Positions 56,201-62,825 of a DNA stretch of 64,000 nt are shown here, piece after piece. Position numbers and translations under genes: made by a program. Each line of letters begins with the position of its first letter. Position 1 is the stretch's first letter. Location of the stretch: the NCBI RefSeq assembly GCF_030271535.1, contig NZ_JASCXJ010000014.1, positions 1 to 64,000 on the forward strand, written 5' to 3'. The notes beneath the pieces were generated by a model. It saw only the letters and a program-made list of their open reading frames with translations, searched no databases and was not told the DNA's origin. Source of the DNA: Nocardiopsis sp. ATB16-24 (lineage in GTDB: Bacteria > Actinomycetota > Actinomycetes > Streptosporangiales > Streptosporangiaceae).

Positions 56201-56813
56201 GTGGCGCATCCGCCAGGCCGCGATCCGTGCGTGGCGCGTCCGTCAGGCCGCGATCCGCGCCGCCAGGATCCGGGCCGCGCAGATCCGTGCAGCCAAGATC
56301 GCGGCTGCGCGCAAGGCTGCGGCTGCGAGAGCTGCTGCGGCGCGTAAGGCTGCGGCTGCGAGAGCTGCTGCGGCGCGTAAGGCTGCCGCGCAAAAGGCCG
56401 ATCGAGGGAAGGCTGCTCGTGCCAAGATGACTCAAGAAAAAAACGCGGCTGTGCAGCAAAAGGTGGTATTCACTGTTGCGAGGCGAGATCCGCAACGTCC
56501 GGAGGTTTCTGACGAACCGCTCCCTCCCCCTGTGGACCCGAGAGTCTGCTCAGAAAACCCTTCAGCCTCTGGGTGTGAGAATATGGGTGACGGCTATGAC
56601 TGGCGGGCCTACCATGACCGCTTTTTCGGTAAGGACGGATCTAACAACCCATCCTGTACTGACTATGTGGCAGCTTCAGCGGCAGCGGCTGGACTTGTCG
56701 GTGCTGGGATCGGTTTTTTGGCTGCGGGTGTAGGTGCCGCTGCAGGAGGAGGAGTTGGTGTTATTTTGGGCGGAGGGGCTGCTCTCGTTTGGTGTGGATA
56801 CGCTAGACTCTAG
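50217..56813 (+). CDS. RHS-repeat protein with toxin-like C-terminal tip
   Basis: A 2198-residue protein. A cytosolic lead is followed by a membrane/export helix (about 60-82) and an acidic, disordered stretch (about 125-260). A beta-rich region and many YD/RHS repeats follow (YDALGR-like, such as AYDPLGRLTQVWTPDW). The RHS core ends at about residue 1961 with AYSNNNPVSFTDPDGM. The tip differs: Arg/Ala repeats (about 1979-2060), a four-cysteine segment (VCSENPSASGCENMG), and a glycine-zipper hydrophobic end (about 2148-2190). G+C falls sharply after 56410. The GTG at 50217 overlaps the upstream stop; ATG 50262 is an alternative. Polymorphic-toxin function is inferred. Confidence 0.88.
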   Translation: MNGRPFFPPPFELRLMSERHAVSDLPPNASNSAERTPHTGQEKAATPETRTMANSRVVRFIKGPLTYTTVLVMVGSLLQAAPASSLTYNTRPDVVDEESVPGSDTMDALQAFSAEDAVADAALTGPLEFSWPTGEVGETALTGPGEEHTVVEGLITAAQVSDEERDAWEEGLEDLPVGGEASDTEQEPPPQDSPDTVAEGGETEVQDAPQTAEEGQPEEDSLEEDPQTPTEGDAEAATEAEAPVEETAEPHPGSSSVESVQIEVLDRAVAEDAGIDGLLLRVTRTDEETGIGPIGLTIDYSDFADAYGGDYGGRLELVEVDTCLLDDSVECQDRVPHTFTTDNDANAQTLTGTVPATGGEGVLLAAAADGESSRGDYKATDLSSSSNWDVGLQTGDFSWNYPLDIPPVAGDLTPGIELGYSSGSVDGRVSSSNNQTSWIGEGFNYSPGFIERSYVPCADSQPDSAKTGDLCWSRHNATFSLNGRSGEMFLDEDGTWRMRHDDASRIERLTGTTNGDNDGEYWRITTTDGTQYYFGMNRLPGYSSGKAETNSAWTVPVFGRTSGQPCNGSNFANSWCQQAWRWNLDYVVDVHGNAMTYHYTKERNHYGRNGQANSPTPYDRGGYLRRIDYGLRADDVYGTAPARVNFDVSERCIPTSSFDCAEDKFTSANAGHWPDAPFDQHCAQGQNCTNKLSPTFWTRKKLDSVTTQVHDGSTYTKVDSWTLEHAYPRTGDGTPPDLWLESITHTGHVGGTEAMPKLEFGGTQFENRVDTQSDGFAPMMKWRITKILTESGSQIDVGYAGGECDPQDFPTPHTNGTRCFPVVNSTADGKGQYTDWFHKYVVTQVSEHDLVTDQPENITTYEYAGDAAWRYQDANGTTRDKYRTWSDWRGYAQVRVIEGTDNDTQSATEHRFFRGMHGDRLPSGTRTAKVTDSEGTEHTDLNEYKGFTLEESTLNGPDGDIVEKTISQPWNRVTGERTYSWGKIEARMTGMASSTQYTAVDDGWMRTKESAEYDSLGRITQTHDHGDPDDPGDDQCTRYTYADNPNLRILDTVARTEKLAIACGTTPTYPDDVISDERSLFDGGGFTEAPTVGLETSSQRVMEYNGSTPTYQVVKESEYDAYGRTVSETDALGNVTETTYTSAVPGGTATTVTTTNPLGHTETEHLDPARGLPLAEIDANNNRTDMAYDPLGRLTQVWTPDWKKADGIDPAMRFEYHVSNDAPTVVATHIRREDGGYNSTYQLHDGLLRQRQEQAPAPGGGRLITETFHDSRGLQTKTRHAYYNEDDPGQALFLPDDNDDHIPRYTQTVYDGAKRPIEARTMSRGREMWRTSSEYRGDRQLVTPADGAIPTTTIKDVRGQTVELRRHQGDTPQADYTSLTYTYTPAGQVETVTDEEDNVWRNHYDLRGRKVRTDEPDRGTTTFVYDSADQVVARTDARDETIVYIYDELGRKVEQREGGANGPLLASWTFDTVAKGELTRAVRYADGLQYTTSIGAYDSLGRPLATTINIPSDPAYGNLSGSYRFRSTYNSDGSIRTNTLPAAGGLPEEVVSYTYNELGMPIRMRGLSSAETVYYVNDTAYSKLGMVLQREHYRADGSHQAKHTWSTRTYEAATNRLHTSRVHAEIGHGTLVEQSYSYDAAGNVLSIKDEPTAEGLLPDLQCFAYDDMRRLTHEWTTAAGGEQACDTDPSRDDIGGAAPYWYSYAYDDLGNRLSETRHGLVEGSDVERTYHRPGSGEAQPHAVTRVDSNGASGDAVYTYDEAGNMVSRQNDNRAQTLEWNAEGQLTAVHEGQNTSEFVYDAEGERLIRDDGSTVTLFLPGMEISYDKNQLLSQATRLYEHADEVVASRSNTGSVHWILSDHHKTGQLALDSLTGEGIRRRFTAFGADRGTTGGAWPNSRGFVGGVIDEQIGLTRLEARSYDAELGSFISPDPVVDFSDSEQMHGYAYSNNNPVSFTDPDGMFLRRTFSQARRWAAYRARQAAIRAYHARQAAIRAWRIRQAAIRAWRVRQAAIRAARIRAAQIRAAKIAAARKAAAARAAAARKAAAARAAAARKAAAQKADRGKAARAKMTQEKNAAVQQKVVFTVARRDPQRPEVSDEPLPPPVDPRVCSENPSASGCENMGDGYDWRAYHDRFFGKDGSNNPSCTDYVAASAAAAGLVGAGIGFLAAGVGAAAGGGVGVILGGGAALVWCGYARL
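56151..56300 (+). repeat. Five 30-bp tandem repeats in the RHS tip
   Basis: Units start at 56151, 56181, 56211, 56241 and 56271. The first four begin CGCCAGGCCGCGATCCG with little change. They encode decapeptides of the type RQAAIRAWRI. Confidence 0.9.
56313..56395 (+). repeat. 33-bp tandem repeats in the RHS tip
   Basis: AAGGCTGCGGCTGCGAGAGC begins units at 56313 and 56346, and a partial third starts at 56379. They encode KAAAARAAAAR units that should extend the helix formed by the preceding repeats. Confidence 0.88.
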
Positions 56814-56874
56814 GTGAAAATAAGAGAGGTTATATTTTCGAGTTCTAGGTCGAAGTTCGATTCTCTAGCCCAGG

Positions 56875-57261
56875 TTGCATCTGATTGGGGGCTCCTTGAG
56901 GAGCTTGACTCTAGTTGCCTTGTCCGTGCAAATAATCGGATCGTCTATCCTTTTTTCAAAATTTCTTGAAGGCGGCACCCATTTATATTTTATTGGAGGT
57001 CTAATTTCTTTTGCTGCTGCATGTTTATTTGTTCTAGTGCTTTACTCTTCTCGTCCTCGCCTGCGATTTCGTTCGAAGTGGTTCGCTGTTTTTTATTTGA
57101 TGGGGGCTCTGCTTTTTATTGTTATGGCATGGGAGGTTTTCCTGGAAGGTTTTTTGGGTGGAGGTTTTTGGTTTATTCCGATATTTTTCTCTGTTGCCTC
57201 CTTTGTTCTCTCTCTGTTTTTCTTCTTCTGGGGTTGTTTTAGCTTACCTCAACGGAAGTGA
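56875..57261 (+). CDS. Low-G+C four-helix membrane protein, candidate immunity protein
   Basis: A 128-residue membrane protein with four hydrophobic helices (about residues 10-28, 36-58, 68-90 and 96-120) and short polar loops such as SSRPRLRFRSKW. It starts 61 bp after the RHS gene in the same direction. Its base composition is close to that of the RHS tip and far below the rest of the window. Position, composition and membrane topology fit an immunity protein for a membrane-active toxin tip. No family is recognised. The start is uncertain: a TTG at 56875, or a TTG at 56896 behind GGGGG. Confidence 0.65.
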   Translation: MHLIGGSLRSLTLVALSVQIIGSSILFSKFLEGGTHLYFIGGLISFAAACLFVLVLYSSRPRLRFRSKWFAVFYLMGALLFIVMAWEVFLEGFLGGGFWFIPIFFSVASFVLSLFFFFWGCFSLPQRK

Positions 57262-57265
57262 GGTA
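57245..57265 (+). terminator. Hairpin at the end of the membrane-protein gene
   Basis: TACCTCA and TGAGGTA pair around a seven-base loop and overlap the stop codon at 57259-57261. A second small stem (TTGAG/CTCAA) lies near 57285. Confidence 0.4.
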
Positions 57266-57526
57266 GTCTCGGCGGTTTTTCGATTGAGGTGATCTCAACG
57301 AGCTCAGAGGCCGGGAAGAAGGTCGCGAACAGCTGAAAGATGATGCCGGGGTGTGAACCGTCGTTCCCCTGACATGGGCGTGGAGCCCCAGGAAAAAGGC
57401 GAAGTGACGAAACCATGCCGGTCCACCTGAAAGGCTCAACGTGGTTCCCTATACTGCCACCCTCGACGTGGACCAGGCCACCGTTTGGCATGTTTCCGCC
57501 CTGCTGCTGAGCTTTAATTCGTGATG

Positions 57527-57790
57527 TTACGAATCCAGGAACAGGCCGGTCTCGGCCAGACACCCCCTGAACAGCCCGGGCCGGTACTGCATGGGTTTGA
57601 GTCGGGCACGGATCAAAGCGGCGAGCTGGTCGACGCCGCCAGGTACCAGGTTGGCCAGACCGCTGCGCATGGCTGACCACACCCCCTCAACCGGGTTGAG
57701 ATCGGGAGCGTAACCGGGCAGTTGCTCCACACTCAGCCAGTCCCGCTCACCGATACTGTTTTGTACCGGGTCTGCTGGAGGCTGCTGCGC
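57527..57790 (-). mobile_element. IS630-family transposase 3' remnant
   Basis: The minus strand encodes the C-terminal end of a DDE transposase of the IS630/Tc1 type: WLSVEQLPGYAPDLNPVEGV, including the final catalytic Glu, followed by a WSAMRSGLANL helix. Only about 75-85 residues remain, and the part with the first two catalytic aspartates is missing. No terminal repeat was found. It borders the low-G+C tip and immunity segment on one side and the phosphotransferase gene on the other, so it marks past rearrangement. Confidence 0.75.
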
Positions 57791-57832
57791 GTGTCGGGAT
57801 CGCCTCCCGTCACCCGATACATCCAGTGATAC

Positions 57833-58762
57833 CTACCGGTAGGTGGACCAGCGGGTGGTGGTGTCTCCGTGCTGGAGGGTGTCGAGGCGGTGGCGCCACT
57901 GGGTGCGTAGCCCGGGGTTGGTGTTCAGGACCGGGAGGACACTGGTGACCAGCCTGAGCTCACGGAGTTGGCGCAGGACGGGGAAGCCGGACCAGGTGAG
58001 GATGTCGAAGCCGTACTCGGCCGCGAGGGGGCTGTGGTGGTCGGTGGGGTAGTCCATGCGGACCTTGCCCACCGCAGCGGGAACCAGGTCCCATTCGCGG
58101 GGGCCGTGACTGAGGCTGTCGAAGTCGCAGATCACCGGCCCCTCAGGACCCGGGATGAGGTTGCCCATGAACGGGTCGCCGTGGAGCACTCCGGCGGGAA
58201 GTTCGAACTCCAGGTCCTGGACCAACAGCTCCAGGTGGCCGGTGCGCTCGGTGAGGAAGACCCGGTCGGCCTCGGCCAGTCCTTCGGCATCGACGATGCG
58301 GCTGCGGATACGTGCGAACGGCTCCCACGACGGCAGTGCGAAATTCGGCGCTGGCAGGGTGTGGATGTGTTTGAGGAGGCGGCCCAGATCGGTACCGGTG
58401 GGCTCGGGGCCGGTGGAGGGCACCAGGTGCCAGAAGGTCGCCGTGGCCCCGGAGGCCCGCACCGGTTGGGGGATCTCTTCGACCAGCCGCACCGCGGGCG
58501 CGTCGTGCCGGGCGAGCCACCGGGCCGCTTCGATGACGACGGGGACGCGTTCGGCCACGGTCGCCGAGCCAGCGATGCGCACCACCAGCTCCGTCCCCGG
58601 GAGGCGGTAGACGGCGTTGTTGGTGAACTTGATCAGCTCGGCGTCATCGGCCGCACGGGAGCCGATTCCGGCCTCCTCGCACAAGGCGGCCAGGAGCTCG
58701 TGAATGCGGTCGCGGGTGAGAGCGAAACGGTGGCTGGCGGAGGGGGCTGGAGGGGTGCTCAT
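57833..58762 (-). CDS. APH-family phosphotransferase
   Basis: A 309-residue kinase of the aminoglycoside phosphotransferase fold. The catalytic loop is GVLHGDPFMGNLIPG (His194, Asp196, Asn201), and the metal-binding motif is ICDFDSLSHG (Asp213-Asp215). Nucleotide-binding strands appear early (TNNAVYRLPGTELVVRIAG). Aminoglycoside resistance should not be assumed; such kinases often act on small metabolites in biosynthetic clusters. Its ATG overlaps the upstream regulator's stop by 4 bp, so the regulator and kinase are co-translated. Confidence 0.85.
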   Translation of the reverse strand: MSTPPAPSASHRFALTRDRIHELLAALCEEAGIGSRAADDAELIKFTNNAVYRLPGTELVVRIAGSATVAERVPVVIEAARWLARHDAPAVRLVEEIPQPVRASGATATFWHLVPSTGPEPTGTDLGRLLKHIHTLPAPNFALPSWEPFARIRSRIVDAEGLAEADRVFLTERTGHLELLVQDLEFELPAGVLHGDPFMGNLIPGPEGPVICDFDSLSHGPREWDLVPAAVGKVRMDYPTDHHSPLAAEYGFDILTWSGFPVLRQLRELRLVTSVLPVLNTNPGLRTQWRHRLDTLQHGDTTTRWSTYR

Positions 58763-60117
58763 GATGTGCGAAGGGTAGCAATTTCAGCGGCCAGTTCTGC
58801 TGTCTCACCCCGGCTTCGGTAGGCCAGGGCGGCTTGCTGGAGTGGAGCGAGCCGGTCGATGACGCGCATCGAGCGGACCTGGCGGGCGAGGTCGACGGCT
58901 TGACGGCCGACACGGACACCTTGGTCAGGGTCGCCGTTGCGGATGTGAGCGGTGGCCAGGGTGGTCAGTTCGAAGGCTTGGCTGCGGCCCATGTCCGGGC
59001 TCCGGGCGTTCACGGCCCGGTACAGGTGCTCGGTCGTGGCCGTGTACGTACGAGCTGAGGGTGTGGGGAGCGCGGCGTTGACGACCCCGGACATGGCGTC
59101 CAGGTCGGCTTCGTGGAAGAACCGCACCCACGGAGTGGTGTCGGTCTCGGCACGGGCGAAGGCATCGTGCGCACGGGCCAGGGAATCCATCGAGCGCTTC
59201 TCATCATCGAGGACGGCATAGGCCCAGGCGGCATTGGCACACATGAGCGCGACGGTGCGCTCACACCCGGAGTCCTGGGCGGCGATCTGTCCCAGTTGTA
59301 GGAAGCGCAGGGCCTGGACGGTGTGGCCACGATGCAGGTGCAGGCGGCCCATCCGGTAGAGCACGTTGGCCACCAGTGAGGGCTCCTCGATGTACTGGGC
59401 CTGCTCCAATGCCAGGGACAGATGCTCGGCCGCAACCTTGTAGCGGCCGACATCGAAGCTCGCCCACCCGGCGAGATTGTGCAGATCGGCGACGGCTCGG
59501 TAGAGCTGGAGGCCGAGCCGGTTCGCGGGTTTGACCGCGCGCAGCAGACGGTGGGCGTAGGCCAGGTGCGCCATGATCGCATCCAGGCACGCACCGCCCC
59601 CGAGTTGGTAGTCGGCGGCTCGCAGTGCCTTGGTGACCGTCTCGACGTGGTCCACGTCGGTTCCCGTCACCCGTTGGACGGGCAGGGGCGACTCGGGAAG
59701 GTTCGGCCCGCGCCACCTGTGGGGATGGATGTCCGCCGCTCCCATGGTGACCTGAGCGGCGTGCGCCAACAGCCTGGTGCTCTCGACACTCTCCTGCTGC
59801 GTGCGGGTGGCCCTCACCCGAGGCGCCCCGAGCCCGTCGAGAAAGCGACGCAGCTTCACCACGTCCTTCAACTCGCGCTTGCGCGATTCGAGTTGGGAAA
59901 CCATCGACTGGGACAACCCGGTCAAACGCCCAAGGGCCTCTTGGGACAGATCGGTGCGCGAACGCAGGAGGCGCACGAGCGAACCCGCGTCGAGGCGCCC
60001 AGCGGCCTCCTGTGCCTCAGATATATCCCAGAATCCCTTGGGTATACACGAACACCGTTTCTTTGCATCAGCGACAGATGCCCTCTTCCTGCCGCAATTC
60101 GCACATATCGACACCAT
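58759..60117 (-). CDS. XRE-family regulator with N-terminal zinc-ribbon and TPR-like C-terminus
   Basis: A 452-residue regulator. The first 25 residues hold a CANC and CSC cysteine pattern that could bind zinc. The Cro/CI helix-turn-helix spans about 40-95 (TDLSQEALGRLTGLSQSMVS). The rest is a long helical TPR-like array (about 150-450). Proteins of this build are common next to specialised peptide clusters in actinomycetes and often sense small signals through the TPR part. The ATG at 60117 has AGGGA just upstream. It is divergent from the HATPase/peptide operon, whose promoter it may control. Confidence 0.85.
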   Translation of the reverse strand: MVSICANCGRKRASVADAKKRCSCIPKGFWDISEAQEAAGRLDAGSLVRLLRSRTDLSQEALGRLTGLSQSMVSQLESRKRELKDVVKLRRFLDGLGAPRVRATRTQQESVESTRLLAHAAQVTMGAADIHPHRWRGPNLPESPLPVQRVTGTDVDHVETVTKALRAADYQLGGGACLDAIMAHLAYAHRLLRAVKPANRLGLQLYRAVADLHNLAGWASFDVGRYKVAAEHLSLALEQAQYIEEPSLVANVLYRMGRLHLHRGHTVQALRFLQLGQIAAQDSGCERTVALMCANAAWAYAVLDDEKRSMDSLARAHDAFARAETDTTPWVRFFHEADLDAMSGVVNAALPTPSARTYTATTEHLYRAVNARSPDMGRSQAFELTTLATAHIRNGDPDQGVRVGRQAVDLARQVRSMRVIDRLAPLQQAALAYRSRGETAELAAEIATLRTS

Positions 60118-60474
60118 GGATCCCTTGAACGGGGAAATGTTCGCTCCCCATGGAACAGGGCTCCTGTCCTGCCTCGACAGCCCTGCTCTCAAAAGCATCA
60201 CCACCGTAATAGCGATCATCACCCCTGTTCATGGGAACCGAAGGCGTGCCAATCCGAAACTGAGAACTCGTCAACGACCTGGAACTGACGCACAAGGCAC
60301 GGTGACCAGGCACGGGAGGACGGTGATGGAGATGAGGACCGTGTTGGAACGGGCAGAGGACACGGAGACCGGCACCGGGAGGCGAGAAGTTCCCTCGCTA
60401 CCCAAACGCGCCACCGCACCTTCGGTCGCGCCCCGGTCCTGCTGGGAGTCAGCGACGAGGTCATCGGGTCCGCG
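60118..60474. other. Divergent promoter region
   Basis: About 357 bp between the XRE regulator and HATPase genes. A 50-residue frame at 60328-60478 ends in an ATGA overlap with the HATPase start, but its sequence is Arg/Ser/Pro-rich and matches nothing. No strong palindrome was found. Confidence 0.4.
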
Positions 60475-60906
60475 ATGACCGTTCCTGGCAACCCCTCCTA
60501 CGCCAAGGTCATGCGCCGTCGCCTACGGACACTGACCTCCCTGCCTGACTGGGAGGTTCGCCCGATCGAACTGCTCGCCTCGGAACTGTTCAACAACTGC
60601 ATCCGCCACACCCGATCGGGCGGACCGGATGGCGAGGTCACCATCAGCGTGTTCAAACTGGCGGGCCGTACCCAGGTGCGCATCACCGATGCCGGCCCCC
60701 GCGACGGGGAGATCACCATGCCCCACCTGCACCCGCTCGACCCCGACAGCGAGAGCGGGCGCGGGCTGCACCTGGTCGCGACGGACGCGAGCCGGTGGGG
60801 CACCATCCACCACGACGACGGGCGCACCAGCGTCTGGTTCGAGGTGGACCGCATCGAGCGCGCCTCCGGCAATCCCGCCGACCGCACCGACCAGGCCGGG
60901 CGGTGA
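60475..60906 (+). CDS. HATPase-domain protein (RsbW-like anti-sigma type)
   Basis: A 143-residue stand-alone GHKL ATPase domain. The N-box is PIELLASELFNNCIRHT, and the G1/G2 region is DAGPRDGEI followed by SGRGLHLVATDASRWG. Such single-domain proteins are plentiful in actinomycetes. They are usually annotated as anti-sigma regulatory kinases, often next to XRE regulators. The ATG at 60475 is used; the domain begins almost at once (VPGNPSYAKVMRRRLR). The stop overlaps the next GTG. Confidence 0.83.
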   Translation: MTVPGNPSYAKVMRRRLRTLTSLPDWEVRPIELLASELFNNCIRHTRSGGPDGEVTISVFKLAGRTQVRITDAGPRDGEITMPHLHPLDPDSESGRGLHLVATDASRWGTIHHDDGRTSVWFEVDRIERASGNPADRTDQAGR

Positions 60907-61362
60907 TCGCGGTGGCCTGGGACATCAGAAACGACCACGACCCGTACATGGCCGCCAGTTGGCTCCAGCTGCGCCACCGGAGCCGTTGGATCGTGATGTG
61001 GGGACCGGGTTCGCGGGACTTCTTCGCCTTCTACCGAGGCCGCGCCCACGGACCAGGAACTGCACCGCCGGATCCTGCGCACCGAAACGGTTCTCGCAAC
61101 GACCACACCCTCCGATCGCCCCTACTCGGGCGCCACATGCGCTGGACTTCCAGAGCGCCTCCCTATCACCTCACCGAGCCAGGCGGATCGTTCCACCAGT
61201 CCGGCGGGGGCGACACGGCGATCCGCGCCAGCCGCCCCCTTGCACTCACCTGTGCCGAACAGCGCCGTGAAAGCACGGTTCGAGGGGCCCTTGGAGGAAA
61301 GCCCACCTTCACCAGGAGCCTTGGAGCCGGCACCGATGCCCCTGAACTCTTCCAGCTCATGA
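60903..61362 (+). pseudogene. Small hypothetical gene with probable frameshift
   Basis: Starts at GTG 60903, overlapping the HATPase stop (GTGA). The first about 45 codons read WLQLRHRSRWIVMWGPGSR followed by DFFAFYRG, a pattern I associate with small proteins that follow HATPase genes. The expected continuation, EAAPTDQELHRRILRTETV, appears in a different frame from about 61036. One extra base or two missing bases near GAGGCCGCGCCC would explain it. The second frame runs on to 61362. Function is unknown. Confidence 0.45.
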
Positions 61363-61501
61363 CCACCCGAGCGGGGAGGAAAAGCTCCTCGCGGTCGGGC
61401 TCCGTCCAGCCGACCACGAGGCATCGCGGTGACACGCCCCTGTAAGGAACAGGACCCGTCACCGCACTCCATGAAGCAAACACATGAAGGGAAACCCGCA
61501 G

Positions 61502-61633
61502 ATGCAGAGCACGCAGTTCGACGGCGACCTGATGGTCGCGGTCGAGGACATCCAGGCCGAGCGCACCCGGGGCGACCAGCCCTCCGACGGCGGCGGCACC
61601 GGCCGCTCCGACACCAACGACGGCATCCGCTAG
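61502..61633 (+). CDS. 43-residue RiPP-precursor-like peptide
   Basis: A short gene starting at ATG 61502 with GAAGGGAAA upstream. The N-terminal half, TQFDGDLMVAVEDIQAE, is acidic and amphipathic like a leader. The C-terminal half, RGDQPSDGGG then TGRSDTNDGIR, is Gly/Asp/Arg-rich. There is no cysteine, so lanthionine or thiazole chemistry from Cys is excluded; Ser and Thr are few. It ends 10 bp before the JmjC oxygenase start, with the ribosome site of that gene overlapping its stop. A modified-peptide precursor is the best guess. Confidence 0.6.
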   Translation: MQSTQFDGDLMVAVEDIQAERTRGDQPSDGGGTGRSDTNDGIR

Positions 61634-61643
61634 GAGAACACCC

Positions 61644-62825
61644 GTGTCCGCTGACCTGATCAGCGGCCGTCTGGGCGGGGACCAGTTCCCCGCCCAGGTG
61701 CTCGGCCGCACCCACCGCCGCTATGCGGCGAACGCCACCCAAGCCACCGACTTCGCGCAACTACTCACCTGGCCCGACCTCAACCAGCTCCTCGCCACCC
61801 GACGCCTCGACGTACCCCGGATGCGGCTCTCGGACGGACAGACCGTGGACGTGGACCGGTACACCCGGCTGCAGACCTACCGGCGCATGCCCAGCTGGAA
61901 CGCCCCGGTACCGCACCTGTTCCACGAACAACTCCGCTACGGCGCCACGCTGGTCGTGGACGCGATCGATGAGATGCATCCGCCCATCAACACCATGGCC
62001 GCCGGGCTGGAAGCATGGCTGGGCACCCGCGTCCAGGTCAACGCCTACGCCTCCTGGACCGCGAAGGAGGGCTTCGGTGTCCACTGGGACGACCACGACG
62101 TCATCGTCCTGCAGGTCTCAGGCCGCAAGCGCTGGCGGATCTACGGCACCACCCGTCAGGCACCGCTGTACTCCGACGTGGAGGTGGACAACGACGCTCC
62201 CACCGAGCCCATCGACGAGTTCACGATGGAGCCCGGCGATGTGCTTCATGTTCCCCGGGGATGCTGGCACGCCGCGTCGGCTTCGGAGGGAGAGCCCAGT
62301 CTGCACCTGACCTGCGGGCTCAACACGACCACGGGCGCGGACTTTCTCCACTGGCTCGGCGGACTGATGCGCGAACACGTCGAGGTTCGCAGCGACGTCC
62401 CCAGGAACAGGGCCGATCAGACGGAGTGGACCTATCGCCTGGCGGAGTTGATCACTCAGCGGCTCCAGTCGCCTGGGGTGGTCGAAGAGTACTGGGACCA
62501 TCTGAACCAGACGGCCCCGGCGAGAATGGCGTTCAGTCTGCCGGTCGCCGTGACCGGGACGCTGTCGATGTCTTCCCGGGTGCGGCTGGCATCCCGCAGG
62601 GGTTCCGTGAATGAAGAGAACGGCCAGGTGGTTCTCTCCGCTCAGGGACGCCGTTGGCGCCTGGCACCGGTAGCCGCACCGGTACTCCACCGCCTCGCCG
62701 ACCACGGACCGGTCACCGTCAAGGAGTTGCACCGGATCGCCTCGGAGATCTCCGAAGACGCCCTGATATCCCTGCTACGGCGACTGATGGACGACGGCGC
62801 CCTGGTTTGGGAGGGCGAAGAGTGA
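61644..62825 (+). CDS. JmjC/cupin-type 2-oxoglutarate oxygenase with C-terminal winged helix
   Basis: A 393-residue oxygenase of the ROX (YcfD/MINA53/NO66-like) type. The iron-binding triad is His147 and Asp149 in FGVHWDDHD and His209 in PRGCWHAA; a basic GRKRWRIY segment probably holds 2-oxoglutarate. These enzymes hydroxylate Arg or His side chains of ribosomal proteins. The C-terminal about 60 residues (DHGPVTVKELHRIASEISED) look like a winged helix. In ROX enzymes this aids dimerisation; here it could also recognise a peptide leader. The start is GTG 61644. The stop overlaps the reductase start. Confidence 0.85.
   Translation: MSADLISGRLGGDQFPAQVLGRTHRRYAANATQATDFAQLLTWPDLNQLLATRRLDVPRMRLSDGQTVDVDRYTRLQTYRRMPSWNAPVPHLFHEQLRYGATLVVDAIDEMHPPINTMAAGLEAWLGTRVQVNAYASWTAKEGFGVHWDDHDVIVLQVSGRKRWRIYGTTRQAPLYSDVEVDNDAPTEPIDEFTMEPGDVLHVPRGCWHAASASEGEPSLHLTCGLNTTTGADFLHWLGGLMREHVEVRSDVPRNRADQTEWTYRLAELITQRLQSPGVVEEYWDHLNQTAPARMAFSLPVAVTGTLSMSSRVRLASRRGSVNEENGQVVLSAQGRRWRLAPVAAPVLHRLADHGPVTVKELHRIASEISEDALISLLRRLMDDGALVWEGEE

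Noticed and set aside
60328..60478. 50-codon frame ending in ATGA at the HATPase start
   Set aside because: The overlap is suggestive, but composition looks random and no family is recognised.
61502..61633. Peptide as an FxLD-type lanthipeptide precursor
   Set aside because: It has an FDGD string but no cysteine, and no LanB/LanC/LanM-type gene is near.
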